From Epilithonimonas bovis DSM 19482 (GTDB lineage Bacteria; Bacteroidota; Bacteroidia; Flavobacteriales; Weeksellaceae): 64,000 nt of DNA. Both the position numbers and the translations under genes were made by a program. This document shows, piece by piece, positions 8,507-17,670 of this stretch (positions within the stretch are counted from its first letter, which is position 1; each line of letters starts with the position of its first letter). The DNA is taken from the NCBI RefSeq assembly GCF_900108115.1, contig NZ_FTPU01000001.1, forward strand, positions 62,001 to 126,000, given 5' to 3'. Under the pieces are notes generated by a model, which had not been told where the DNA came from, searched no databases, and saw only the letters and a program-made list of their open reading frames with translations.

Positions 8507-9841
8507 TTAGAACGGATATTCATAAATCTCTGATTCGTGATAGTATGGATTACCTGTTGGCATCAGTTTAAGTTTGGACAATGCTGTCATTACAGTAAAG
8601 ACAAAAACTCCCACAACAAAAACAAAAGATCCCAAAACTAAGAGAGCCATTGGAAGATTATTCCAATAAGGACCAACTGTACCCGGCATCACCATGTTGA
8701 AGTAATCTACGGCATGACCAAAGATCACTACGCAGGCCATAAAAGTAACAACCTTATAATTTCTCTTGATACTGCTGCTTACCAAAACCAATAATGGTGC
8801 AAGGAAATTAACAATCAGCATTGGTAAGAACGTCGGCCCGTAATACTCAAAACGGCCTAAGAAATAGTTAACCTCTTCCGGAACGTCTGCATACCAATAA
8901 AGCATGAACTGACAGAACCATAAATAAGACCACAACATACTTGTTGCAAAAAGAAACTTACCAAGGTCGTGAAGATGGTTATTATTAAACTGAGGATACA
9001 CACCTTTTTTCTTAAGATAAACACTAATGATAATCATAATGGCAATAGATGTTGACAGGCAACTAACCATAGAATACCAAATATATAATGTTGAATACCA
9101 GTGTGGATCGATAGACATCAACCAATCCCATGCCCATGCGGCAGAAGCAAATCCAAAGAAAGCGATGTAACCAACGTTCCAGCTATACAAACTTGCATAG
9201 ATCTTTCTGTCACCTTTGTTTTCATCCACTTTTTTAGAAAGGCTTTTAAGCTTCCATGCAAAGAAGGACGCGCCTACTACGTAAATGATCGTTCTGATAG
9301 CATAGAAAGGAATATTAAGAAATCTTTTCTTTTCGAATAAAATCACATCGAACTCCGGTGAATTGGGATCCGTTAGATTAGGATCCATCCAGTGGAATAG
9401 ATGCCCCTGATGAGTCACATTCAGTATCATAATGATAACCAATAATGCACCTCCGTAAGGGATAAATGATGCAATAGCTTCCATCACCCTTGTTACAATA
9501 ATAGACCAGCCGGCGTGTGCTGCATGCTGAATACTGTAAAAAAACAAGGCACAACAGCTAATCCCGAAGAAGAACACTGCAAACGTGTGGATGGCAGCCA
9601 ATGGCTGATTATGAACCTGAAGTTTTGCGTGCTCCAGATGCGCATTATGATCTTGTGGGCCAACCAACTCGCTGGAATGCGAAGGCGCATCATGCCCTTT
9701 GGAATGAGCGGTCTCCATCCAATGGGTAATTGTAGCATCATCCAAGCCGTGGTTAAGTGCATAACCAATACCGAACAAAACAACGCCTACAACAATGAGT
9801 ATAATTGAATATAATCTTAATTTAGGTGAAAAACTATACAT
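8507..9841 (-). CDS. actF: Alternative complex III quinol-binding membrane subunit ActF
   Basis: ActF is one of two NrfD-like integral membrane subunits of alternative complex III, which oxidises menaquinol and passes electrons towards a terminal oxidase. The 444 residues hold about ten transmembrane helices, preceded by an N-terminal helix and a His-rich periplasmic segment (residues 45-75). It is the last gene of the operon, starting eight bases after the actE stop and followed by a terminator. Family assignment rests on size, topology and operon position. Confidence 0.9.
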   Translation of the reverse strand: MYSFSPKLRLYSIILIVVGVVLFGIGYALNHGLDDATITHWMETAHSKGHDAPSHSSELVGPQDHNAHLEHAKLQVHNQPLAAIHTFAVFFFGISCCALFFYSIQHAAHAGWSIIVTRVMEAIASFIPYGGALLVIIMILNVTHQGHLFHWMDPNLTDPNSPEFDVILFEKKRFLNIPFYAIRTIIYVVGASFFAWKLKSLSKKVDENKGDRKIYASLYSWNVGYIAFFGFASAAWAWDWLMSIDPHWYSTLYIWYSMVSCLSTSIAIMIIISVYLKKKGVYPQFNNNHLHDLGKFLFATSMLWSYLWFCQFMLYWYADVPEEVNYFLGRFEYYGPTFLPMLIVNFLAPLLVLVSSSIKRNYKVVTFMACVVIFGHAVDYFNMVMPGTVGPYWNNLPMALLVLGSFVFVVGVFVFTVMTALSKLKLMPTGNPYYHESEIYEYPF

Positions 9842-9849
9842 TTTTTTCT

Positions 9850-10545
9850 TTATTTTTTATTAGCATTGGTTTTTTCGTCAGTTGCAGCAGCAGTAGCGGC
9901 TGGCGCAGCATCTGCTTTGGCAAGCGTTGGCGCTTTAAATGTGTTGTAAACATACAATGCCACTCTCCATCTGTCACCTACGTTGAGCTGCCCTGCATAA
10001 GATCCCATCGCATTTCTACCATTCGTTAAAACATAATGGATAGATCCGATTGTGATATCTCTGTCAGCATAATTTGGTACACCGGCATAAGCACCACTCT
10101 GTACGATTGGCCCCTGCCCATCACCTCCTGTACCATGACATGCTGCACACGTATGATCGAACAAAATCTTACCTCTTGCCAAATCTTTCTCAAGGTTTTT
10201 TGGATTAAGAGGAGAAACTGTCACTGTTTTGGAAGCATCATATCCGGCATTATATTCATCTACATTTTTTGGCAATGTTTCCTCGCTTACAATTCCGTCT
10301 TTATTCTGTGGTACTGTACCTTCTACCGGCGTAAGCCCTGTGGCACCATTATTAGCTACAAAAGCAGGAATCTCGTTCTCATGATCAGAATAAGCATCCT
10401 GAGCTTTCATCAATGGATCATAAGCCGTAGGAAAATACATATCCGGGAAATAAACCAATGGTGGATTATCTTTAGGACCACAAGAATTCAATAAAACACT
10501 TGTTAAACCAAAGATTGCTGTAATTTTTAAAATATTATTCTTCAT
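9850..10545 (-). CDS. actE: Alternative complex III cytochrome c subunit ActE
   Basis: A membrane-anchored monohaem cytochrome c that should carry electrons out of the complex. The N-terminus MKNNILKITAIFGLTSVLLN is a lipoprotein signal ending in a Cys (the NSCGP lipobox). One haem site is visible as CAACHGTGGDGQG, with a later Met-containing segment (NAMGSYAG) as probable axial ligand. The C-terminus is Ala- and Lys-rich. The ATG used here lies one base after the actD stop; an alternative ATG nine bases upstream would overlap actD by eight bases. Confidence 0.9.
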   Translation of the reverse strand: MKNNILKITAIFGLTSVLLNSCGPKDNPPLVYFPDMYFPTAYDPLMKAQDAYSDHENEIPAFVANNGATGLTPVEGTVPQNKDGIVSEETLPKNVDEYNAGYDASKTVTVSPLNPKNLEKDLARGKILFDHTCAACHGTGGDGQGPIVQSGAYAGVPNYADRDITIGSIHYVLTNGRNAMGSYAGQLNVGDRWRVALYVYNTFKAPTLAKADAAPAATAAATDEKTNANKK

Positions 10546-10546
10546 T

Positions 10547-11068
10547 TTAAGCATCTTTTACGGTTATTTCTTCAACACCTGTATCTATCAAAACCTGCTT
10601 GATAGTTTCTACATCATCTGAAACAAATTCTATCATAAATTTATCATCAGTTGTTCTTGGATCAGGATTCTGAGGTTTTGCGCCCGGATACATTTTGTTT
10701 CTGAAAAGAAACGTTAACGACATCAGGTGAGCAGAACAGAAAACCATTAGCTCAAATATTGGGTCTACAAATGCAGGCATATTGTGTGCCCAGTCAAATG
10801 ACGGTTTACCACCAATGTTCTGAGGCCAGTCATGGTTCATGACATACCAGGTTAAAATAATTCCGATACATACCCCATAGAGAGCATAGATAAATGCAGC
10901 ATCAGAAATCCTCGTTTTTCTTAAACCCAAGGCTTTATCCAACCCGTGAACCGGGAATGGTGTATAAACCTCGTTTATCTTAATTCCTTTATCATTCAAG
11001 GCTTTAACGCCGTGCATCATATCATCGTCGTCGCCGTAAAGTCCATATATAATCTTAGTGCTGCTCAT
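10547..11068 (-). CDS. actD: Alternative complex III subunit ActD (DUF3341)
   Basis: A 173-residue membrane subunit with two transmembrane helices and the N-terminal fold of DUF3341. The frame is open further upstream, but the ATG at 11068 is preceded by aaggag, a clear Shine-Dalgarno match, and gives the familiar MSSTKIIYGLYGDDDDM start. It overlaps the end of actC by 14 bases, implying translational coupling. ActD helps bridge the membrane subunits of the complex. Confidence is from the size, the start region and operon position. Confidence 0.9.
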   Translation of the reverse strand: MSSTKIIYGLYGDDDDMMHGVKALNDKGIKINEVYTPFPVHGLDKALGLRKTRISDAAFIYALYGVCIGIILTWYVMNHDWPQNIGGKPSFDWAHNMPAFVDPIFELMVFCSAHLMSLTFLFRNKMYPGAKPQNPDPRTTDDKFMIEFVSDDVETIKQVLIDTGVEEITVKDA

Positions 11069-12452
11069 CTCCTTCTTTTGCTTTATAAGTTTCACCGGAA
11101 ATTTTCAAAATACTCTTCAATTCGGCCTGTGCAATAACAGGGAACGTTCTGGCATACAAAAGGAATAATACAGAGAAGAATCCTATTGTTCCAAGATATA
11201 CACCTACATCTATAATCGTTGGTTTAAACATCGTCCAGGATGATGGCAGGTAATCTCTTGACAGGTTGATTACGATGATATCAAAACGCTCAAACCACAT
11301 ACCGATATTGATAATCAATGCAATGATGAATGTCCAGAAGATATTGGTTCTTACTTTTTTGAACCAGAATGCAGCAGGTACAACCAGGTTACAGATAATC
11401 AGCGCCCAAAATGCCCACCAGTATGGTCCAACGGCAGCCCCGGGAGATAGGTAAGTAAAATCTTCAAACCGTGATCCTGAATACCAACCGATAAAATATT
11501 CTGTTGCGTAAGCCACAGTTACCATACCACCGGTTACCACGATTACGATATTCATAATCTCTATGTGGTACATTGTGATGTAGTCCTCCAGGTGACAAAC
11601 TTTTCTTGCGACTAATAATAGTGTCTGTACCATTGCAAATCCTGAGAAGATCGCACCTGCAACAAAGTACGGCGGATATATCGTGGAGTGCCAACCTTTG
11701 ATTACTGAGGTAGCAAAGTCAAAGGATACTGTGGTGTGTACTGAGAATACAAGTGGCGTTGCCAAACCTGCTAACACCAAAGATAACTCTTCAAATCTTT
11801 GCCAGTGCTTTGCTTTCCCACCCCATCCGAAGGCCAGAATGGTATAAATCTTTTTGTTGAATGGCGTTTTTGCGCGGTCTCTGATCATTGCAAAGTCAGG
11901 AATCAATCCCATAAACCAGAATACCACTGATACCGAGAAATAGGTAGAGATCGCAAATACGTCCCAAAGTAATGGTGAGTTGAAGTTAACCCAAAGGGAT
12001 CCAAACTGGTTTGGCAACGGGAATACCCAATATCCAACCCAAACTCTACCCATGTGGATAACCGGGAAGATAGCAGCCTGACAAACCGCGAAGATTGTCA
12101 TCGCCTCTGCAGAACGGTTAACCGACATTCTCCATCTTTGTCTAAATAATAATAGAACGGCAGAGATCAATGTTCCGGCGTGACCAATACCTACCCACCA
12201 TACGAAATTGGTAATATCCCAACCCCAGTTGATGGTTCTGTTAAGTCCCCATGCACCGATACCGGTTCCGATGGTGTAAGCAATACAACCAAATCCGTAA
12301 ACGAACAGTACCAGGGCTGCGTATAAAGATACCCACCATAGTTTGCCTGCACGTTCCTCGATAGGTCTTGCGATATCTTCTGTAATATCGTGATAAGTCT
12401 TATGACCAATAATTAAAGGTTCCCTTATCGGAGCTTCGTAATGTCCTGACAT
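11055..12452 (-). CDS. actC: Alternative complex III NrfD-like membrane subunit ActC
   Basis: A 465-residue polysulfide-reductase/NrfD-type protein with about ten transmembrane helices and the probable quinol-binding site. Motifs such as GIGHAGTLISAVLLL and PPYFVAGAIFSGFAMVQTLL are characteristic of NrfD-family helices. It sits between actB (18 bases upstream) and actD (14-base overlap). Together with ActB it should form the quinol oxidation and electron transfer core. Confidence 0.94.
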   Translation of the reverse strand: MSGHYEAPIREPLIIGHKTYHDITEDIARPIEERAGKLWWVSLYAALVLFVYGFGCIAYTIGTGIGAWGLNRTINWGWDITNFVWWVGIGHAGTLISAVLLLFRQRWRMSVNRSAEAMTIFAVCQAAIFPVIHMGRVWVGYWVFPLPNQFGSLWVNFNSPLLWDVFAISTYFSVSVVFWFMGLIPDFAMIRDRAKTPFNKKIYTILAFGWGGKAKHWQRFEELSLVLAGLATPLVFSVHTTVSFDFATSVIKGWHSTIYPPYFVAGAIFSGFAMVQTLLLVARKVCHLEDYITMYHIEIMNIVIVVTGGMVTVAYATEYFIGWYSGSRFEDFTYLSPGAAVGPYWWAFWALIICNLVVPAAFWFKKVRTNIFWTFIIALIINIGMWFERFDIIVINLSRDYLPSSWTMFKPTIIDVGVYLGTIGFFSVLFLLYARTFPVIAQAELKSILKISGETYKAKEGDEQH

Positions 12453-12470
12453 TTTTTACCTATTTATTAT

Positions 12471-15400
12471 TTAAACGTTTTTCTCTTCTTTTCTGTTTCT
12501 GATTTTTGCATGATAGAATACGTTTGGTTTTGTACCAATCTCTTCAAGCAAAGTATATTTTCTGTTGCCGGTATACAATGATCTCACTTCTGAGTTAACA
12601 TCATTCATATCACCAAACTTCATGGCGCCGGTAGAACAAGCATTGGCACAAGCCGTTTGGAACTCTCCATCCTGAACTTTTCTGCCATCTTTCTTAGCTT
12701 CGAGGATAACATTCTGTGTCATCTGGATACACATAGAACATTTTTCCATCACCCCTCTTGTTCTCGTAACAACATCTGGATTCAATACCATTCTTCCAAG
12801 ATCGTTATTCATATGGAAATCGAACTTATCATTAAGAGCGTAATTGAACCAGTTAAATCTTCTTACTTTATATGGACAGTTGTTCGCACAATATCTTGTA
12901 CCGATACATCTGTTATAAGCCATTTGGTTTTGGCCTTGTTTACCATGGGAAGTTGCGGCAACAGGACAAACAGTCTCACAAGGTGCGTGATTACAGTGCT
13001 GGCACATTACAGGTTGGAAAATTACATCCGGATTATCCGCAGCATTCTCCAATGCGCCTTCTATACCAAGAACAGAGCTCCCATACAGTTCCGGCACAGC
13101 CATCCCTTCTTTCAGCCCTTCATAAACTTCCACTTTTTGTTCTGTAGAATAGTAGCGGTCAATTCTTAACCAGTACATATCCCTAGACATCCTTACTTCT
13201 TCTTTACCTACAACAGGTACGTTGTTTTCTGCCTGACATGCAATAACACAGGCACCACAACCGGTACAAGAGTTAAGGTCAACAGAAAGATTGAAGTGAG
13301 GGCCATCTGTATCATCAAAAGAATCCCAAAGATCTACTTTCCCAATAGGAAGCTCGCCTCCTAAGGTATGCATTTCCAAAGGTTTGTTCCACTCGTCAAC
13401 AGGTTTGTTGATATAATCCTCCAGAGAAACTTCTTTCGCAATCTCATAACGACCCATTAAGGTATTCTGAAGCTGCATACCAGCAAATTCATGGGTTTCA
13501 CCAGTTCTTTCAATTTTTACATTGGAAAGAACTGTGTTATATCCATCAAACAACGGATAAGCGTTGATCCCTGTTTCTGCTACTTTACCAGAATCTTTTT
13601 TACCGTAGCCAAGAGCTAGTCCAAGAGAACCATCTGCCTGACCAGGCTGGATAAACACGGGTACATCTTTCAAAGTAACGCCATTTGCAGTAACGTTTAC
13701 TGTATCTCCATCCAACTGCATTCTAGCATTAAGACTGTTTTCCAATCCTAGACTTTCTGCATCTTTTGGTGAAATAGTAATATAATTATCCCAAGACAAT
13801 CTTGAAATTGGGTCCGGAAGTTCCATCAACCAAGGGTTGTTAGATTGTGTTCCGTCACCAATAGAAGGTTTGGTATAAAGCTGTAACTCTAATTGAGCTG
13901 GTTTGAAAGCTGATAATTCAGCGATAGCCTGAGCAGCATTTCCGCCGGAATAAGATAATCCTGTCGAAAGTCCGCCAGTTGCAAAACCGTTGTATAGATT
14001 CTTGTTGAATGACAATCCTCCGTTAAGCGTCAATGCGTTAGCTTTCAAATAATTATAATAATTATTAGCCGGGTTATCTTTTCCGTTAATCCACACTAAA
14101 AGAGATTCTTCAATCTGTCTCGATTTGTATATCTTCTGGATTGTAGGTTGCATTAAACAATATGCACCTGTTTCCGGTGTGATATCACCCCAAGATTCTA
14201 GCCAATGAGTAAAAGGAATAACTGCCTTTGAAGCTTTATATAATTCGTTTTTCTTATCGGTAATTGCAACAGAATAAGGAACCTTTTCGATTGCAGCCTT
14301 TAGAGATTGACCTTTTGCGTGCGAATAAATCGGGTTTATATTATTCGTAATCAAAACACCAACCTGTCCACCATTCAACCAAGAAAGAAATTCGTTGAAT
14401 CTTGCGTTATCATATTCTTTAAGGAAATTAGCTTTTCCAGTAAATGCGTTAGATGCTAATTTTTGGTTGATTAAGTGCGCCAAAACATAAGCCGCTTTAG
14501 AACCATCAGCAAAAACAACAGCGTTGCTGCCTTTTGACTGAAGTTCTTTCACGATTTCGGAAGCCACTTTATCAGAAGTTCCACCATTTAGTCCGTTATA
14601 AACTTCTACCAAAGTTTTAAAAACTGCACTTGGTTTCAGTTTATATCTGCTATCGGAGTTAGCACCTGTTAAGCTCATATTAGATTCTACCTGGATATGT
14701 CTCAACATATTTTCGCCTGGCTTTCTTGCCGCAGCATAGGAAACTTCAAGGCTTGATGCGTTGTAATCACCTAAGAAATCCGCATTGAAAGAAACCACCA
14801 ACTGAGACTTGCTAAGGTCATAAACCGGCAAAGCTCTTTGTCCGAATACTTCCTGTGCTGCATCCAAAGCTGCCGCGTAAGGAATCGCATCGTAAGTAAT
14901 TAGTTCTGCGGAAGGATATTTCGCCTTAAATTCTGCAAATAATTTTTTGAATGTTGGTGAAGCGTAAGATTGAGATAAAAGAACGATTCTTTTTCCTGAA
15001 GCTTTAGCTTCTTCTAAACCTTTAATAACGAAATCATCTACTTTATCGAAAGTTTCGTCTTTCCCATCAAGCTTTGGTTGCTTTACTTTATCATTATCAT
15101 AAAGTGAAAGTACACTTGCTTGTGCTCTTGCGTTAGTTTTACCTAAATCTCCAGCAACTGGGTTTGGTTCAATTTTAATTGGTCTACCTTCTCTAGTCTT
15201 TACTAAAACACTAGCAAAATCGAACCCATCAAAATAAGTTGAAGCGTAGTAATTAGGAACCCCAGGAATAATGTCGTGTGGTTTTACTACATAAGGTATC
15301 GTTTTGATAACCGGTGCTTCACACGCTGCCAGCGTTACCGCAGCTGTGGAGAATCCTAACAACTTAAGAAAATCTCTTCTGGATGTATTGGCAGAACCTG

Positions 15401-15527
15401 CATTATCATCGCTTAAGAATTCATCAACCGGAATCTCATTCTGAAACTCTTTCTGAGCCAACTTCCCAGTTAAAGTTGGGTCTTTTAGTTCGTGAATACT
15501 TCTGAATTGTATTTTATTTGAAGCCAT
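12471..15527 (-). CDS. actB: Alternative complex III iron-sulfur/molybdopterin-like subunit ActB
   Basis: The 1018 residues fuse a molybdopterin-oxidoreductase-like domain to a C-terminal ferredoxin-type domain. A Tat-like motif RRDFLK lies at residues 50-55 after an unusual 49-residue leader, the variant Tat signal known for this family. Iron-sulfur Cys clusters include CTGCGACVIAC, CQHCNHAPCETVCP, CIGTRYCANNCP and a final set around CSMCIQM and CANACSTGAM. Family knowledge says the molybdopterin domain carries no metal. The gene lies 21 bases after actA. Confidence 0.95.
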   Translation of the reverse strand: MASNKIQFRSIHELKDPTLTGKLAQKEFQNEIPVDEFLSDDNAGSANTSRRDFLKLLGFSTAAVTLAACEAPVIKTIPYVVKPHDIIPGVPNYYASTYFDGFDFASVLVKTREGRPIKIEPNPVAGDLGKTNARAQASVLSLYDNDKVKQPKLDGKDETFDKVDDFVIKGLEEAKASGKRIVLLSQSYASPTFKKLFAEFKAKYPSAELITYDAIPYAAALDAAQEVFGQRALPVYDLSKSQLVVSFNADFLGDYNASSLEVSYAAARKPGENMLRHIQVESNMSLTGANSDSRYKLKPSAVFKTLVEVYNGLNGGTSDKVASEIVKELQSKGSNAVVFADGSKAAYVLAHLINQKLASNAFTGKANFLKEYDNARFNEFLSWLNGGQVGVLITNNINPIYSHAKGQSLKAAIEKVPYSVAITDKKNELYKASKAVIPFTHWLESWGDITPETGAYCLMQPTIQKIYKSRQIEESLLVWINGKDNPANNYYNYLKANALTLNGGLSFNKNLYNGFATGGLSTGLSYSGGNAAQAIAELSAFKPAQLELQLYTKPSIGDGTQSNNPWLMELPDPISRLSWDNYITISPKDAESLGLENSLNARMQLDGDTVNVTANGVTLKDVPVFIQPGQADGSLGLALGYGKKDSGKVAETGINAYPLFDGYNTVLSNVKIERTGETHEFAGMQLQNTLMGRYEIAKEVSLEDYINKPVDEWNKPLEMHTLGGELPIGKVDLWDSFDDTDGPHFNLSVDLNSCTGCGACVIACQAENNVPVVGKEEVRMSRDMYWLRIDRYYSTEQKVEVYEGLKEGMAVPELYGSSVLGIEGALENAADNPDVIFQPVMCQHCNHAPCETVCPVAATSHGKQGQNQMAYNRCIGTRYCANNCPYKVRRFNWFNYALNDKFDFHMNNDLGRMVLNPDVVTRTRGVMEKCSMCIQMTQNVILEAKKDGRKVQDGEFQTACANACSTGAMKFGDMNDVNSEVRSLYTGNRKYTLLEEIGTKPNVFYHAKIRNRKEEKNV

Positions 15528-15548
15528 TTATACTTCTAATTTTTGTTA

Positions 15549-16919
15549 TTAATAATGACATTTACCACACTCAAGACCTCCAATTGCATCTACAGTGATT
15601 TTGCTACCCTCACCATATTGTTTTTTCAACTTGTCATGCAGATTTTTGAAGTATTCTTTATTATAACCGTTGGTCATATCCACTTCTGTTGTTCTGTGAC
15701 AGTCGATACACCATCCCATTGTAAAGTTGTTGGCCATCTGCACCACATTCATCGTATCAATTTTACCGTGACATGCTTTACAAACCACATCGATCTTGTT
15801 GGCAGGATCTTTTTGCTTGGCATTAAATCCGTTTATGATTGCCTGTTCCCCTGCAACTACGTGCTGAGAGTGATTAAAGTAAACAAAATCAGGCATGTTG
15901 TGAATCCTTGTCCACTCTACAGGTTCGGTTTTACCGGTATAAGCCTGTTTAGACTCATCCCAGCCAACATGTTGGTATATCTTTTTGATCTCACCAGTAT
16001 AGAACTCCCTGTCTTTGCCCGGCTCAAGATATTTCCCTTTGTACTCGGAAATAGAACGGTGACAGTTCATACATACGTTAAGAGACGGGATCTCAGAAAC
16101 TTTACCATATTTTGCACCGGAGTGACAAAGCTGACAGTCGATTTTATTTTCGCCTGCGTGGATCTTGTGAGAGAAATAGATGGGTTGTTCCGGCTTATAG
16201 CCTTTATAAACGCCAATCCACATCAGCCAGTTCCAAACACCATACAGCGCAAAGATAGCTAAGAGAGCCACAAGAGCTTTCCCAACATAGCTGTATTTCT
16301 CATACAGTTGAGAGAATGATGTGATCCTGGTAGAATTAAGTTCTGAAAGTTCAGGCGACTGCTGAAGTTTTACCAACTGACGGATTTTCAATAAAAGCCA
16401 AAACAACAGGCCGGCAATAGCAATAAACGCCGCCACCATAATTTTGGAATTAAGCTGATTGGCTTTATCCGCCTGCACAGATTGCATATCAGTAGCAGCA
16501 GCGTCTCCGGCTTTATCCGCCGCAGGTTCTTCCGCAGGAGGATTGGTTGTATAGGCAAGAATGTCGTCTACATCAGCTTCTGTAAGCTTACCTTCAAAAA
16601 CCTGCATAGCCACTTTACCATTCTCCTCATAGACCTGGTTGGCATACTTGTCTCCGGATGCTCTTAGTTTATCATTGTTAATAATCCACTTATGCAGCCA
16701 ATCTGTGTCAAGGTTCTGTTCCTTTTTCAGCTTATCGACGATGCCGCCCAACGCAGGGCCAACAACCTTTTTGTCCAACGCGTGACAAGCGGTACAATTC
16801 GCCTTAAACAGGTCCTGTCCTTTTTTGGGATCGCCTTGTGCATAAACAGAAGCGCCGGTTGACAGCAATAAACTAATTGCTATCAGACCCTTTTTGTAAT
16901 GCTTTCTCCAACTAATCAT
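15549..16919 (-). CDS. actA: Alternative complex III multihaem cytochrome c subunit ActA
   Basis: The first gene of the operon encodes a 456-residue periplasmic multihaem cytochrome. Six CXXCH motifs are visible: CTACH at residues 42-46 in an N-terminal monohaem domain after a signal sequence, then CQLCH, CMNCH, CKACH, CIDCH and CGKCH in the C-terminal half. Two transmembrane helices separate the parts. The pentahaem half is the normal ActA; the N-terminal monohaem domain is an extra. The -7 element TATTTTTG at 16969-16976 on the minus strand lies about 50 nt upstream and probably drives the operon. Confidence 0.93.
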   Translation of the reverse strand: MISWRKHYKKGLIAISLLLSTGASVYAQGDPKKGQDLFKANCTACHALDKKVVGPALGGIVDKLKKEQNLDTDWLHKWIINNDKLRASGDKYANQVYEENGKVAMQVFEGKLTEADVDDILAYTTNPPAEEPAADKAGDAAATDMQSVQADKANQLNSKIMVAAFIAIAGLLFWLLLKIRQLVKLQQSPELSELNSTRITSFSQLYEKYSYVGKALVALLAIFALYGVWNWLMWIGVYKGYKPEQPIYFSHKIHAGENKIDCQLCHSGAKYGKVSEIPSLNVCMNCHRSISEYKGKYLEPGKDREFYTGEIKKIYQHVGWDESKQAYTGKTEPVEWTRIHNMPDFVYFNHSQHVVAGEQAIINGFNAKQKDPANKIDVVCKACHGKIDTMNVVQMANNFTMGWCIDCHRTTEVDMTNGYNKEYFKNLHDKLKKQYGEGSKITVDAIGGLECGKCHY

Positions 16920-16968
16920 TTATATAATCTTGGGTTAGTAAAATTTCTTGAGTTTACTTTCAGTTCCG

Positions 16969-16976
16969 CAAAAATA
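16969..16976 (-). promoter_or_regulatory. -7 promoter element of the act operon
   Basis: TATTTTTG on the minus strand matches TAnnTTTG. No TTG is seen at 18-20 nt upstream. Confidence 0.45.
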
Positions 16977-17059
16977 GCACATTAACAAAAATTAAGAAGA
17001 CCTTCGCCCATGGTTTTTGTCAATTCTGATTAATTTGTAACAGTTCTAAATAACAAGTT

Positions 17060-17089
17060 TTGCGTTTCTTCCTTTTTATATTAAATTTG
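17060..17089 (+). promoter_or_regulatory. Promoter of the SPOR protein gene
   Basis: TTG (17060-17062), exactly 19 nt, then TAAATTTG (17082-17089): a full match to the Bacteroidetes promoter consensus, 16 nt before the ATG. Confidence 0.75.
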
Positions 17090-17105
17090 CATAAAATAAA
17101 ATTAA

Positions 17106-17615
17106 ATGAATAATCTTCTGAAGTTTTTCATCATCTGTAGCTTTTTCTGCTTCTACCAACTTGACGCACAATATATTGTTAAAAAAGATACTTTGTCAGG
17201 AACCGAACTTTCTTTTTCTCTGGACGAGCGTATCAATGATGCGCTGGAGAAGGTAGAAAACAACTGCAACCGCTCTGCAAGCATCCCTGTAAAAGCGCCA
17301 TCACGTGTCCTTGTACCCAACAGAGAGCTTACCAACGCTGAGATTTGCCGCAAGAACCCAAAAATTATGGGTTATAAAATCCAGGTAGTGATTGTTAAAA
17401 ATAATGACGACGCCAGAAAAATTGCTACCGAATTCCGCAATAGCTTTAGAAACCTTAAAGTTGAAACCGATGCCTCCTTAAGGCCTAATTACAAAATATT
17501 GGCTGGCAGCTATTTTACCAAACAGGGCGCTGCAGAAGATCTTAAAAATATCCGCAGACAGTACCCATCCGCTATCATAATTCCGTACGCGGTTTTTTGT
17601 GTAGAAGCCAAATAA
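17106..17615 (+). CDS. Secreted SPOR-domain protein
   Basis: A 169-residue exported protein. It has an N-terminal signal (hydrophobic run ending at about residue 21, LDAQ), a linker, and a C-terminal SPOR-type domain of about 75 residues beginning near KIMGYKIQVVIVKNNDDARK and ending PYAVFCVEAK. SPOR domains bind denuded glycan strands of peptidoglycan, often at the division site. The gene is transcribed alone from a consensus promoter and ends at a hairpin terminator. Confidence 0.85.
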   Translation: MNNLLKFFIICSFFCFYQLDAQYIVKKDTLSGTELSFSLDERINDALEKVENNCNRSASIPVKAPSRVLVPNRELTNAEICRKNPKIMGYKIQVVIVKNNDDARKIATEFRNSFRNLKVETDASLRPNYKILAGSYFTKQGAAEDLKNIRRQYPSAIIIPYAVFCVEAK

Positions 17616-17645
17616 TTGCCTGATAGAAACCAAAAAATTATATAC

Positions 17646-17670
17646 AATCCGCATTTTTGCGGATTTTTTA
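17646..17670 (+). terminator. Terminator after the SPOR gene
   Basis: Stem aatccgc (17646-17652) and gcggatt (17659-17665) with a 6-nt loop, followed by T residues. It overlaps the stop region of the convergent membrane protein gene. Confidence 0.82.

Noticed and set aside
12657-13169. 170-codon open frame antisense to actB
   Set aside because: It overlaps the conserved iron-sulfur region of actB on the opposite strand and has no recognisable domain or signal.
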